From GYS-P2D sp964522505 (lineage in GTDB: Bacteria > Bacteroidota > Bacteroidia > Chitinophagales > Saprospiraceae), in contig CAZFWJ010000045.1 in the NCBI GenBank assembly GCA_964522505.1, positions 1-29,475 of the forward strand: DNA of 29,475 nt, in the 5' to 3' direction. Of the stretch, positions 8,724 to 18,138 are shown in pieces (the first letter of the stretch is position 1; every line of letters begins with the position of its first letter). A model generated the notes under the pieces. It saw only the letters and a program-made list of their open reading frames with translations. It did not search any database and was not told the DNA's origin. Position numbers and translations under genes: made by a program.

Positions 8724-10088
8724 ATGAAATTATCGAAGATTTTATTTCCCCTATTACTCGTGCTCTTTGCTGGATTCCAATCATGTTCAGATGACGACCC
8801 CATAGATCCATCCCTAGATCTCACCGAGGTGTCTGAGCTCTCCCCCGAAGTGTTGACAGAATGGACCAGATTATACCTTGATTTAGAACGATCAGCTATA
8901 GGTATGAGGCCAAATGCTTCCGCCCGTGCTGCCGCATATGTCAATCTTGCTGCCTATGAGGTAGCCGTTGCAGGAATGGAAGACTTTGATTCTAATGAAG
9001 GGCGATTAGAAGATTTCAATGTTACAGATCTTAATGTCACTGTTGATTGGAACATCGCACTCAACACGGCCTATGCTGATGTTATCGAGCACTTCCTATT
9101 TACACTACCAGATACGGAGGCTGCACGCATCGGAGAATTCGAGACGGCATTTCATGCCACGCTCTCCAATGGTGTTGGCGAAGACGTCATCAACGCTTCT
9201 ATTGAATGGGGAGCAGTTGTTGCCCAGGAAATCATTGCCTTTAGTCAGACGGATACTGAGGCAGAGACACAGATTCTCGATCCTCAGCCAACTAGTTTTA
9301 TTCCTCCCATAGGAGAAGGGTTTTGGACTTTTAATGCAGAACCAGAGCGTGCATTGTTTCCATTCTGGGAGTCTGTTCGGACATTTATCGTCTCTAATGA
9401 TGAGACGACTACAGTGGCTCCGATACCATACAGCACAGATCCGACCAGTGCGTTTTATCTGGAGATGATGGAGGTCTATAACGTAAATAATACTGCCATG
9501 GAAGAAGACAATGAAGAGTTATGGATCGCAGAGTTTTGGGGAGATGATGCCGACGGACTGACATTTAGCCCTCCCGCACGTCAGATCGCCATCGCCAACC
9601 AACTTGTGGACTATTATGACTTAGATCTCGCCGAAGCACTTCACATGATGGTAAAAGTAGGATTCAGTCTTAATGATGCAGCTGTGGCGGCATGGAGATA
9701 CAAGTATGAGCATATGGTCATGAGACCTAGTGAGTATATCCATGAGTATATCGATCCGGAGTTTCAAACAAATTTATTCAGATTAGTTTTTTGGCCTAAT
9801 CCGTCATTCCCTGGATATCCATCAGGCCACTCTACTTTTGCATCTGCTGCGGGCGGGGTATTTATAGACTTATTTGGTGACGATACGGATTTTACCGATT
9901 TGTCTCATGAAAGAAGAACGGAGTTTAGAGGGGCACCTCGCAACTTTCAAACGTTCTCTCATATGGCCGAAGAAAATGCCTTCTCACGCATCCCTCTTGG
10001 CGTACATGTCCGAATGGATTGTGTAGAGGGACTCAGGCTGGGATATGAAATCTCCGATGGCATTAACGACTATGATTTGACAAGATAA
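8724..10088 (+). CDS. vanadium-dependent haloperoxidase / PAP2-superfamily lipoprotein
   Basis: A 454-residue predicted lipoprotein (FQSC, Cys21) of the vanadium haloperoxidase/acid phosphatase superfamily. The full vanadate/phosphate site is readable: Lys327 and Arg334 (K-x6-R-P), Ser367-Gly368-His369 in the PSGH motif, then Arg422 and His428 (R-x5-H). Haloperoxidases use peroxide to oxidise halides; many bacterial relatives with the same residues are untested, and some are phosphatases, so activity is not decided by the motifs. The ATG at 8724 was chosen because it opens the signal peptide; the open frame upstream to 8541 lacks signal character and overlaps leader hairpins. A hairpin terminator follows at 10119, and a decayed copy of the gene's 3' end follows that. 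Confidence 0.9.
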   Translation: MKLSKILFPLLLVLFAGFQSCSDDDPIDPSLDLTEVSELSPEVLTEWTRLYLDLERSAIGMRPNASARAAAYVNLAAYEVAVAGMEDFDSNEGRLEDFNVTDLNVTVDWNIALNTAYADVIEHFLFTLPDTEAARIGEFETAFHATLSNGVGEDVINASIEWGAVVAQEIIAFSQTDTEAETQILDPQPTSFIPPIGEGFWTFNAEPERALFPFWESVRTFIVSNDETTTVAPIPYSTDPTSAFYLEMMEVYNVNNTAMEEDNEELWIAEFWGDDADGLTFSPPARQIAIANQLVDYYDLDLAEALHMMVKVGFSLNDAAVAAWRYKYEHMVMRPSEYIHEYIDPEFQTNLFRLVFWPNPSFPGYPSGHSTFASAAGGVFIDLFGDDTDFTDLSHERRTEFRGAPRNFQTFSHMAEENAFSRIPLGVHVRMDCVEGLRLGYEISDGINDYDLTR

Positions 10089-10118
10089 TTACGGATTGTA
10101 ACGAATTGAGTAATTAGA

Positions 10119-10151
10119 GGGGTCTGCAGTGCTGCAAGCCCCTTTTTTTTT
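10119..10151 (+). terminator. intrinsic terminator of the haloperoxidase-type gene
   Basis: A GGGG...CCCC stem (10119-10142) with an inner TGCA/TGCA stem and a 4-base loop is followed by nine T residues (10143-10151), 30 bases after the stop codon. Confidence 0.9.
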
Positions 10152-10299
10152 ATCGCCGAAATCTGGGTTGTAAAACATTTCAATTTTCTTTCTATTAGAA
10201 AGGTAACACGCTCACTCCTCCTTACTTATTGAGCAGAAAAACCTATCGAAACAGGTGCTACTTTTTTATTCACGTCATAGAAATAGCAAGTTGAATTTA

Positions 10300-10459
10300 T
10301 GGAGCTCTGAAAAACTCACAGACTTCCTCTCATATGACAGTAGAAATTTCCTACTCACCTCTTCCTATTGGCGTACACGTAAGAATGGATTGCGTAGAAG
10401 GACCGTGGTTAGCTTATGAGATTTCTGATGGGATCAATAGTCTCCACTTAAGAAGTTAA
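10300..10459 (+). pseudogene. decayed 3' copy of the haloperoxidase-type gene
   Basis: The stretch from about 10334 to the TAA at 10457-10459 reads, in frame, as a relic of the last 44 residues of the gene ending at 10088: both share GVHVRMDCVEG and YEISDGIN. The equivalent of catalytic Arg422 has become Pro, while His428 is kept. DNA similarity can be followed back to about 10300 and perhaps 10250, then fades. It also keeps its own terminator of the same sequence type. It is best read as the end of a tandem duplicate whose 5' part was deleted or eroded; a 41-residue peptide from the ATG at 10334 is possible but unlikely to be functional. Confidence 0.85.
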
Positions 10460-10483
10460 GACTTATGTAGTAAAATTGAGTAT

Positions 10484-10518
10484 TAAAAAAAGGGCCTGCA
10501 TTACTGCAAGCCCTTTTT
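10484..10518. terminator. bidirectional intrinsic terminator
   Basis: A stem of GGGC-TGCA with TGCA-GCCC and loop TTAC (10492-10513) is flanked by an A run on the left and a T run on the right. It can stop transcription from the pseudogene side and from the metallopeptidase gene on the minus strand that ends at 10541. It resembles the terminator at 10119 and is probably part of the same duplicated segment. Confidence 0.85.
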
Positions 10519-10540
10519 CTATTAGTCTAGTTTGATTCTT

Positions 10541-11464
10541 TTAGTAGATTCTTCGGATTGCTCGTCTGTCGTTACCATTGAACTCTCCGTTTTCATCACT
10601 GCTAAAACAGGCATTCATTAATGAAGTGCTATTGTTGCCTGTAGGTGTACCAGGAATATGGATAGCACCTACGCCAGCTTGTCCTTCATTAGTATTAGAG
10701 CCACAACTTGATCGATTGAACCAATCAGTATGTCTCAACCCGACTGAATGACCGATTTCATGTGTAATCACATGCTCGTGCACATCCGTATCAAATGATC
10801 CTAAGTTGAAAATCTGTATGAGTCTATGAGGGCGACCGCCAGTAGGAAAACCAGCTGACCCTCCGCTTCCATTCTCATTGACAGAATTATCAAATACGAC
10901 CATATCTGCTCCATCGACAGCCGCCTGACTACTTCCAAAAGTTAATCTGAAATCGAGAGTTGAACCTCTAAGGTTATTGAAATTCGCAACTGCTCTTCTG
11001 AGTCCTCTCTGTGCTCGGTTAGATAGCGCTTGATTACCTCCGGTAAATCCTAGAATATCAATCGTACGATTAGCCCTACTGACTAAATTGGTAGTTCTGT
11101 ATTGCTTTAAATCCGAATCACCGCCCTCTATATCTTCTATTGGCTCCATGTCTTGCAAGGCCTCTAAGGTCATAGCAATATCATTGCCGATATAGATTCG
11201 CTCTTCTACGCCACCACCAGGCAAGAAGAAATCACCTTTGGTAATCTGACGCGCATCGAGCTCAAGCGACTTTACCAGATTTATTATCTTCTGGTCGGTA
11301 ACAATTGATCTGTCGGTCTCATAATCATTAATAATAAATGAGTCCTCTAAAGTAGTGTGAACATCGCTCTGGATGTCGTCTTGTTCTTCATCACTACAAC
11401 TATAAATAGTGATTGATACACAGCATAGGAATGCTAATAGAACGAAATAGTTAATTTCTTTCAT
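10541..11464 (-). CDS. M57-type HEIGH zinc metallopeptidase lipoprotein
   Basis: A 307-residue secreted protease. The zinc motif HEIGHSVGLRH at residues 235-245 is a complete HExxHxxGxxH metzincin site, and the TSLMNACF stretch near residue 283 could supply the Met-turn. The HEIGH sequence and size fit the Bacteroidota 'dual-action HEIGH metallo-peptidase' (M57) family. The signal ends at Cys23 (YSC), so it is likely surface or periplasmic and lipid-anchored. Residues 25-130 look like a propeptide-type region rich in acidic residues. It is a single-gene unit bounded by the terminator at 10484-10518. Confidence 0.9.
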   Translation of the reverse strand: MKEINYFVLLAFLCCVSITIYSCSDEEQDDIQSDVHTTLEDSFIINDYETDRSIVTDQKIINLVKSLELDARQITKGDFFLPGGGVEERIYIGNDIAMTLEALQDMEPIEDIEGGDSDLKQYRTTNLVSRANRTIDILGFTGGNQALSNRAQRGLRRAVANFNNLRGSTLDFRLTFGSSQAAVDGADMVVFDNSVNENGSGGSAGFPTGGRPHRLIQIFNLGSFDTDVHEHVITHEIGHSVGLRHTDWFNRSSCGSNTNEGQAGVGAIHIPGTPTGNNSTSLMNACFSSDENGEFNGNDRRAIRRIY

Positions 11465-11890
11465 AATTAATTAATATTTTGACAATTTGTAAATAGCACA
11501 ATAAAATTGCGCAGTGTGCTCAAATTTATAAAACTTAATTGCGCAGGCAAGCTTTTCATTCCAATTTTTTAATAAAATATTAACATATGGCGGCAATTGT
11601 ACTTACGGCAGACCGTTAAGGCGTGTGTGAATACAAAAAACTAGGGTGGATGTGGCATCTTGACCTATAAAAAACAAAGGCCACCTATTGCATAGGCAGC
11701 CTTCATTTCAATCAATATAAACAGAACTTGTAATACTTATCAGGCAGGTTAACATGGTAGAAATACTATCATGAAACTTGCACTTATCGTTAGCACATTA
11801 CTCAGCTACGGTAGTAACTCAGGTAGATCTACAGGCGCTTATCAATATGTCTATATTTTTATAAACTATCCTCCAGCAACGACTGTGATG
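11465..11890. other. gene-free intergenic stretch
   Basis: No gene is recognised. It holds the promoter region of the metallopeptidase gene on the right-to-left strand and, at 11677-11703, a hairpin that can terminate the large ThuA/PQQ gene. Confidence 0.5.
11669..11703 (-). terminator. candidate terminator of the ThuA/PQQ gene
   Basis: The hairpin at 11677-11703 has an AAGGC/GCCTT outer stem and CCTAT/ATAGG inner stem with loop TGC and a small internal mismatch. On the minus strand it is followed by a T-rich run (complement of the A run at 11669-11678). It lies about 190 bases after the stop codon. Confidence 0.6.
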
Positions 11891-14800
11891 CTAAAGAATA
11901 GATGAATTTGTGCCAGACGGAGGACCTGCTTCACTCGAGAATGTCGCATTGACCAAGGCTATGAATGTCAACATTCCAAACTTATCATCATCGTCAGGAC
12001 TATAGACAATAAAGAGCTTGTCCACGACCTCACTCGGCACCTCTGTCAATGGTATATGAACAAGCCCCGTTTCAGCCTTTTCATTAGGTACTGCCATTCG
12101 GCCAGAGCCTAAAAGCGCTCCGTCTGGACTACCTGCTCTGATCTCTAGCTCGAATCCCTTATCTGGTGCCGACTGCCACCCTGCGAGGATATTGACAGAC
12201 TTAACTCCCGACAGATCCATATTCTCAAATGCAAACGATCCGCCACTACGAGGCAGAATCAAAAGTTTCATTCCACCGAATTCGACAGGATTAAACGCAT
12301 CGACTTCTACCACGCCACCCATATCAAACGTACTATTCTTAAGTGCAAGTTTTTGCGCCCCCGTTAACGCCAAGACTCCCTCATGTCCATTATCAGTATA
12401 GCTCGCCGTAATGACCATAGTCTTTCCATCTGATCCAGGTGGTGGAGTAATCGTACCAGAAGGAGGAAGCGATGAGCTTTTTTGCCCTGCTAACGACTCT
12501 ATATATTTTGCGATGAGCTGTGCATCTGCTTCGCTGAGATCTGGATGTGCAGGCATGTTAGTCTCACCCCACACTCCCGTGCTACCATATAGGATCGTCT
12601 TAACGAGATAACCTGTATTGTTAGCTTTGTCCTGATACCTCAATGCAATGTCCGTATAGGATGGACCGATGGACCTCCCTGCTGCTTTATGACAGGCTAA
12701 GCAGTCCAACCCCTTGATTAAATTCTCACCCATAGCAGCATCTGATATGACTTGATGACCAGTATTCAGCGCCGCTTCATCAAAACCTGCTATATAGTCC
12801 ACAGCAACAAATAGCTTAGAAGGGTCTAATGATTCTCCGTCTTCTATATCAAATACTTCTACAGAATATTCAACAGGAACTCCCGGTAGATAAAACGATG
12901 AATTACCTCCATTCAAAGAAATCTTTACATCTGGTGCAGTATTACCGCTGACAATCGATACTGGCATGCCCGCACCTACCATATCTTTGTCGTCCATTGC
13001 TTCTACACGTATATTGTATTGCCCTCTCTCCTCGTAGGTATAGCTGATCATAGCATCAGAGGATTCAACTATATCACCATTACCCATATCATATCGATAG
13101 GTGATCGGATCATCCTCTAAATCGGTCGCCGATACCTCAACATTTACCGTCAATGGGCTTGTACCAGATACATGATCTACTTGAACCTGATCGATAGTAG
13201 GAGGAAGATTCTCTCCATTGTATTTGATATAAGCCAAACCAGAATCTTTGTTTTTAGTAAACCACCCCTTACCGTACTCTAGTAGGTATATCGTACCATC
13301 ATCTGCTATTTCCATGTCAATTAGACTATTCAACTCGATGTCGGAAGCAAAAGGATCTACATTTATAAATTGTCCATCCTCATCAAATGACGCCGCCAAC
13401 ATCCATCCTCTCATCCAATCATAGATGATGGTCTTACCATCGTAAAATGCGGGCGGCGCATTAGGGCCTGTGTAGATATCACCATAGATGGTTGGTCCAG
13501 CCATGGCATTACGACCGCCACTTTCGACAGATTGATGAATAGTGCTACTACCATAGTCATAAAATATGTAGGATGGTTGTGCAGGAGGTAGTTGTTGAAG
13601 GCCTGTATTATTTTTTGAATTATTGATAGGTTTCAAAGGGTCAAAAGCTTCACCTGATTGACCATTGCTGTAGTCATAGGCATGATAAGGCTTATTGTCA
13701 GCAATAAACAAGGGCCATCCAAAGTTTCCCGCAGCTGTCGCTACATTCATCTCATCATATCCACGAGGGCCTCTGGTCCCAAAAGAGTCTTCTCCAGCAT
13801 CTGGTCCTACATCGCCCCAGAAGACCCAATGTTTCTTGGGGTCAATCGAAATACGATATGGATTGCGATGGCCCATAGTATATATCTCGGGTCTTGTATT
13901 AGCCGTTCCTACAGGGAAAAGATTGCCCGCAGGAATATCGTAAGATCCATCCTCATTAACCTTAATACGGATTATTTTACCTCTGAGGTCATTGGTGTTT
14001 CCACTAGAACGACGAGCGTCGTATTGTTCTCTTCCGGGCAGGTTATTCAATGGGGCATATCCGTTGTTGACATAGGCTACGTCAGGTTCATCAAATGGTG
14101 TAGAATTATCTCCAGTCGATAGATAAAGCAAACCATCGCTTCCAAAAGCTATCGATCCGCCTGTATGGCAACAGATCCGCCGTTGGCTGGCGACATCCAG
14201 AATTATTTGCTCTGAATCCATATCGAATACGCCATCCTTAAACTTGAACCTCGACAATCGATTCACCCATTCATCGCCAGTAGGACTATAAAAGGTATAG
14301 ATCCAATGATTCTGAGCATAATTGGGATCTTTTTGCAATCCCATGAATCCCTCTTCGGCATTTACACCCGGTACACCGCTCACGCAGTACACGTCTAATT
14401 TAGCCACGTCAGTGAGCTCACCCGATTCGTTATTGTACCATTTAAGTCCTCCCCTGCGCTCGGCGATCAAGACATCTTTATTGGGTAGGATGGTCATTTC
14501 AGTTGGTTCGTAAAAATCTCCAACTGCCAATGTCTCTTTAGTAAATCGCCTTTGATCAGGAGGGTATTGGGAAGTAGCCTTGTTGTAGTTCAACTTCTTA
14601 TTGCCGCCCATAGCGTAATCTATCCCCGCAGAAAGGTGCTTGAGATAAAGTTCCTCCTCATAACTCTCCTCGGTATGTCCTAATGCGGTGTAAAAAGCTC
14701 TCCCTCCATCAAACTCATGGTACCATGCCATCGGATGATAGTCGCCATTTTCACCACCCTCATACGAATTCTCATCAACAGCGAGGATCACCTTGACATC

Positions 14801-15340
14801 TGGATTCATATTGTAGAAGTTATAGAGCTCATCTACACGAGTCCATACTGAATCCTGAAAGAAAGAAGTCGCCGGAAAATTTTTATCCTTAATAATGAAG
14901 TTAGCCTCCTGAGTAGCTGGGTGACTTTGAAAATATGCCCCTACCAGGTCACCGTACCATGCCCAACCATACTCTGTATCCGCCGCCGCATGGACACCAA
15001 CAAATCCTCCACCAGCTTGGATATACCGCTCAAAAGCAATCTCCTCATAGCGGTTCAACACATCCATCGTCGTATTGAGAAAGATAACAGAGGCATATGC
15101 TGCCAAGTCTTCATCGTTGAACAACTCCCCATTGGAAGTAGTATCCACAAGATATCCATTCTCAAGGCCTAATTTTTGTATCGCAGCTATCCCGTTGGGT
15201 ATGCAGCTATGCCTGAACCCTACCGTCTTGGATATCACCAGTACTTTAGGCCCGCTGTCTGCACTTTTGTTGAAATAAAAATATCCAAAGAGAACGGCTG
15301 CAACGACTACAGCTAATAAAAGAAGAATAGCTTTTTTCAT
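11891..15340 (-). CDS. ThuA - PQQ-dependent sugar dehydrogenase - PKD - cytochrome c fusion
   Basis: A very large exported protein (1149 residues from the ATG at 15340; numbers below count from six residues upstream). In order: membrane anchor or signal at 8-26; ThuA-like glutamine-amidotransferase fold at about 37-250 (GFRHSCIP, GGGFVGVHAAAD); glucose/sorbosone-dehydrogenase beta-propeller at about 275-710 (GGSIAFGSDG, GHRNPYRISIDP); PKD domain at about 717-800; mono-haem cytochrome c at about 870-960 with CLACH at 886-890 and Met935 as probable sixth ligand; then a carbohydrate-binding-module-like beta-sandwich to about 1140. The propeller would oxidise a sugar or related alcohol with PQQ and pass electrons to the fused haem. 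Such fusions are common in Bacteroidota, but substrates are mostly unknown. Confidence 0.92.
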   Translation of the reverse strand: MKKAILLLLAVVVAAVLFGYFYFNKSADSGPKVLVISKTVGFRHSCIPNGIAAIQKLGLENGYLVDTTSNGELFNDEDLAAYASVIFLNTTMDVLNRYEEIAFERYIQAGGGFVGVHAAADTEYGWAWYGDLVGAYFQSHPATQEANFIIKDKNFPATSFFQDSVWTRVDELYNFYNMNPDVKVILAVDENSYEGGENGDYHPMAWYHEFDGGRAFYTALGHTEESYEEELYLKHLSAGIDYAMGGNKKLNYNKATSQYPPDQRRFTKETLAVGDFYEPTEMTILPNKDVLIAERRGGLKWYNNESGELTDVAKLDVYCVSGVPGVNAEEGFMGLQKDPNYAQNHWIYTFYSPTGDEWVNRLSRFKFKDGVFDMDSEQIILDVASQRRICCHTGGSIAFGSDGLLYLSTGDNSTPFDEPDVAYVNNGYAPLNNLPGREQYDARRSSGNTNDLRGKIIRIKVNEDGSYDIPAGNLFPVGTANTRPEIYTMGHRNPYRISIDPKKHWVFWGDVGPDAGEDSFGTRGPRGYDEMNVATAAGNFGWPLFIADNKPYHAYDYSNGQSGEAFDPLKPINNSKNNTGLQQLPPAQPSYIFYDYGSSTIHQSVESGGRNAMAGPTIYGDIYTGPNAPPAFYDGKTIIYDWMRGWMLAASFDEDGQFINVDPFASDIELNSLIDMEIADDGTIYLLEYGKGWFTKNKDSGLAYIKYNGENLPPTIDQVQVDHVSGTSPLTVNVEVSATDLEDDPITYRYDMGNGDIVESSDAMISYTYEERGQYNIRVEAMDDKDMVGAGMPVSIVSGNTAPDVKISLNGGNSSFYLPGVPVEYSVEVFDIEDGESLDPSKLFVAVDYIAGFDEAALNTGHQVISDAAMGENLIKGLDCLACHKAAGRSIGPSYTDIALRYQDKANNTGYLVKTILYGSTGVWGETNMPAHPDLSEADAQLIAKYIESLAGQKSSSLPPSGTITPPPGSDGKTMVITASYTDNGHEGVLALTGAQKLALKNSTFDMGGVVEVDAFNPVEFGGMKLLILPRSGGSFAFENMDLSGVKSVNILAGWQSAPDKGFELEIRAGSPDGALLGSGRMAVPNEKAETGLVHIPLTEVPSEVVDKLFIVYSPDDDDKFGMLTFIALVNATFSSEAGPPSGTNSSIL

Positions 15341-15423
15341 ACCAATTATCTTAACCATTAGACCAAAGACGTTAAAGATAAAAGCGAAAGCGACAATTCA
15401 CTACAAGCGATAATTAAATTCGA

Positions 15424-16167
15424 TTAAGTGCTTTTTTTCTCAGCTTTATAAATAGTCGAAATGCCACCTGCTTGCGGCATAACCTCTACATTGCCATAGC
15501 CTACTTCTAAGAGAATTTTCTTCAGACGTTCCCCATGCGGAAAGACATGGGCTGAATCGCCTAAGTAGCTATAGGCTCTCTTATCAGATGAAAATAAGCG
15601 ACCGACCAGCGGAAGGACAAGCTTAGTATGTATCCAATATCCCTGCTTCATTGGAAATGACTGTGGAACGGAAGTCTCTAATATTACCAATATACCTCCT
15701 GGACTGAGCACACGGAGAATTTCCGACAATCCCTTTATAAGATCTTGAAAATTGCGTATGCCATAGCTTACTGTAGCCGCATCAAATGAACCGTCATCAT
15801 AAGGAAGGTTTTCGGCATCGCCTAACTCAAAGTCGATCAAGTTCTCCAGTTTTTGATCTTTGATTTTTTGTTTAGCCACTTCCAACATTCCTGAGCTGAT
15901 ATCAATCCCAATGATGCGCTCGGCATCAGTGTCCTTCATTAGAATTGGCATATCGCCAGTGCCTGTTGCAATGTCTAATATAGATTCAGGTTGTGAATCT
16001 GCTACAATCTTGAGGACTTTCTTGCGCCATCCTACATCCATCCCAAAGGTGATCAACCGATTCATCCTATCATAGTGCCCAGAGATATTGTCAAACATCT
16101 CGGTGACCTGAGACTTTTTATCAGTTGTCTGATCTGCATAGGGCTTAATGGAAGTCTCTTTGGACAT
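15424..16167 (-). CDS. menG: demethylmenaquinone methyltransferase
   Basis: A 247-residue SAM-dependent methyltransferase of the UbiE/MenG family that makes menaquinone from demethylmenaquinone in the last step of the pathway. Family stretches are MFDNISGHYDRMNRL near residue 24, the SAM loop LDIATGTGDMP near 64-74, GDAENLPYDDGSFDAATVSYGIRN near 117-140 and the C-terminal KAEKK. Menaquinone is the usual quinone of Bacteroidota, so the MenG role is preferred over UbiE. It stands 83 bases upstream of the ThuA/PQQ gene on the same strand. Confidence 0.95.
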   Translation of the reverse strand: MSKETSIKPYADQTTDKKSQVTEMFDNISGHYDRMNRLITFGMDVGWRKKVLKIVADSQPESILDIATGTGDMPILMKDTDAERIIGIDISSGMLEVAKQKIKDQKLENLIDFELGDAENLPYDDGSFDAATVSYGIRNFQDLIKGLSEILRVLSPGGILVILETSVPQSFPMKQGYWIHTKLVLPLVGRLFSSDKRAYSYLGDSAHVFPHGERLKKILLEVGYGNVEVMPQAGGISTIYKAEKKST

Positions 16168-16713
16168 AATTATTACTTAATTGAAGATTGCCTGAATAAA
16201 TAACACTGAGGGCAATTAAAAAGATTCTCCATAGCCCTATTATCTATTCTGATGGTTGATTGCTGCGATGGTCTATTACTACATCATAGATCACTACCCA
16301 CTATAGTCGTTCGGATCACCTGTGGCATCACCCCCGACTACTAAGACCTGAAGTATAATTGCCTGCCTTGATGCACACATCTCCATAGTTGAGGTCCATA
16401 AGAAACAAATGAACTGTGTGAGAGTAGGAATTGGATCTTGATTCATTCAAAAATATGAGTTACTTACTTCGTTATCCTTTATCTGAGACATAAAAGGGAG
16501 ACGAATCTTGACAACCCATCTCCCTCGCTATGCAATGTCACTACATCCGATGATCGCGCTCTATTTGCAGTCAAAAAATACAAAATGGCCATCTGTCGAA
16601 CGCAATAACAATTAAACATATCAATGAAATTTCTTTCAAGGTGATAAATTATGCTGTTTGGTATAGAGCTTGCTTAAAATACGGGCTAAATGGAGCAATT
16701 TATCCTGTTAAAC
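16168..16713. other. gene-free stretch of about 545 bases
   Basis: No protein or RNA gene is recognised. It contains the promoter region for menG and a weak candidate terminator at 16491-16525 on the minus strand. Confidence 0.5.
16491..16525 (-). terminator. weak candidate terminator
   Basis: Perfect 7-base arms (16495-16501 with 16519-16525) around a 17-base loop, followed on the minus strand by four T residues. It lies about 190 bases beyond the FadL-like stop codon. Confidence 0.3.
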
Positions 16714-18078
16714 TCATTCTTCTCGATCAAAAAGTCTGTTGACATTTTTCTGTACTGAATCTAATAAGAACTCATAGGTCAGAAGCAAGGTCAAAGAGTT
16801 GTAGGCGAATGGTGCATCCTGAGTGCTCAATCTATCTAGATTAGGAAACCCTGAGAAGATTGGTTCACTTTGTCCAAATGAAAACCCCCAGTCTAAGCCA
16901 ACTACCACAGATGAATTAGCGCCATCAATCTTACACCCTGCGGCGAGATGGAGACGGTCGTTATCCGCAATATGAATCTTGGAGTTGTTAGTGTTTTCAG
17001 CGCCATTTTCATAATTAGTAAAGTTGGTTCTGAAGCTGCTCATGAACTCTATTTTATTCGATAAATTCTTCGCATAGCCTATGCTGATATTGGCAACAGG
17101 GCTTGAGCCGCTTTCAAAGGAAGTTGTGCCCTGAGCTCTATCTTCCACAGAAAACAAATCGTATGAACCCACGCCACTGATGAAGTTGAGATTAACCCAT
17201 AAGTGGGAAGCATCATCTAGCAAGGTGGAGTATCCCAGACTGACTTCCCATCCGTATCTTACTCGTGGAGATAGTGAGAAGTCAGTGACATTAGCCAAAT
17301 TAAACTGTACTTGATTGACGGTGATTGTAGAGCTCTCGATGCGGCCACTTGTACTCACTGGGCTATATCTGGGCGTGGTAATAACCAGACCAAAACGTTG
17401 ATTGCCTAACTCATATGCCGCACCAAGCTTAGTGACCATAGCCAGTATTGAAGAATATTTTAAATCAAAATTTTCAGAGAAAAATTCATCCTGCAAGCCT
17501 GAACTGATATCCACTCGCTCCGACTGGATATTGTATTGATAATCTGTACTCAGTACGCTCCAATATTGGCTGATTCCTAAAGAGAGGTTACTACCAATAT
17601 CAAAGGAAGACCCGAGGCCTATCCAGGTTTCGTCACCAGAATATCTATAGCTGAATGATTCGGTATCAAGCTGAATACCGGTACTCCCTTCATCACTATA
17701 GTTTAAAGAACTATCCCATCTGTCTCGCTGGAGTAGGGTCACTACGATCTTAAAATCATTGATATCTGTGCTATAAGTAATCAGTGTCGGATTAAGTGTG
17801 AAGTCCCTAGACTGGGTTCGTTGATCATTACCAAAAAACCCATTGTAGTTATAGGAATTGTAGTTAGGCATGAGTAGGGCTAAGTCCAATGACTTGTCCT
17901 CTGCATATCTGAGTGCTGCTGGATTGTAATATACCATGCTATGATCTGCACTTCCTGCCGTTACTGCACCGCCTAACAATGTGCTCCGTAAGCCATACTG
18001 TTGGGTATTGTAGAAAAAGCTCTGCCCTATGAGTTGCAGACTATTGAATATTAAGAAGAGCGGTACTAAGTGCTTCAC
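16714..18078 (-). CDS. FadL/OmpP1-like outer-membrane beta-barrel protein
   Basis: A 454-residue outer-membrane protein with a signal peptide (about 1-18, ending QLIGQS) and then alternating beta-strand sequence to the end. The N-terminal GLRSTLLGGAVTAGSADHSMVYYNPAALRY region is typical of the FadL/TodX/OmpP1 hatch, which carries hydrophobic compounds across the outer membrane; a PorV-like assembly role is the main alternative. It is the last gene of a same-strand run with the NTF2-like gene (60-base gap) and the TonB-C-like gene. Confidence 0.75.
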   Translation of the reverse strand: MKHLVPLFLIFNSLQLIGQSFFYNTQQYGLRSTLLGGAVTAGSADHSMVYYNPAALRYAEDKSLDLALLMPNYNSYNYNGFFGNDQRTQSRDFTLNPTLITYSTDINDFKIVVTLLQRDRWDSSLNYSDEGSTGIQLDTESFSYRYSGDETWIGLGSSFDIGSNLSLGISQYWSVLSTDYQYNIQSERVDISSGLQDEFFSENFDLKYSSILAMVTKLGAAYELGNQRFGLVITTPRYSPVSTSGRIESSTITVNQVQFNLANVTDFSLSPRVRYGWEVSLGYSTLLDDASHLWVNLNFISGVGSYDLFSVEDRAQGTTSFESGSSPVANISIGYAKNLSNKIEFMSSFRTNFTNYENGAENTNNSKIHIADNDRLHLAAGCKIDGANSSVVVGLDWGFSFGQSEPIFSGFPNLDRLSTQDAPFAYNSLTLLLTYEFLLDSVQKNVNRLFDREE

Positions 18079-18138
18079 AAATGTGGGATGTTAAACGAAA
18101 ATATGTCTTATCAACAATACTCCACAAAAAGTTAATTG

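Noticed and set aside
11477..11488. TTTTGACAATTT upstream of the metallopeptidase gene, similar to the cassette repeats
   Set aside because: It is a single copy differing from the repeat core, in AT-rich DNA where such a match is expected by chance.
13658..14122. 154-codon open frame opposite the ThuA/PQQ gene
   Set aside because: It lies antisense within strongly conserved propeller coding sequence, and its translation has no recognisable domain or signal.
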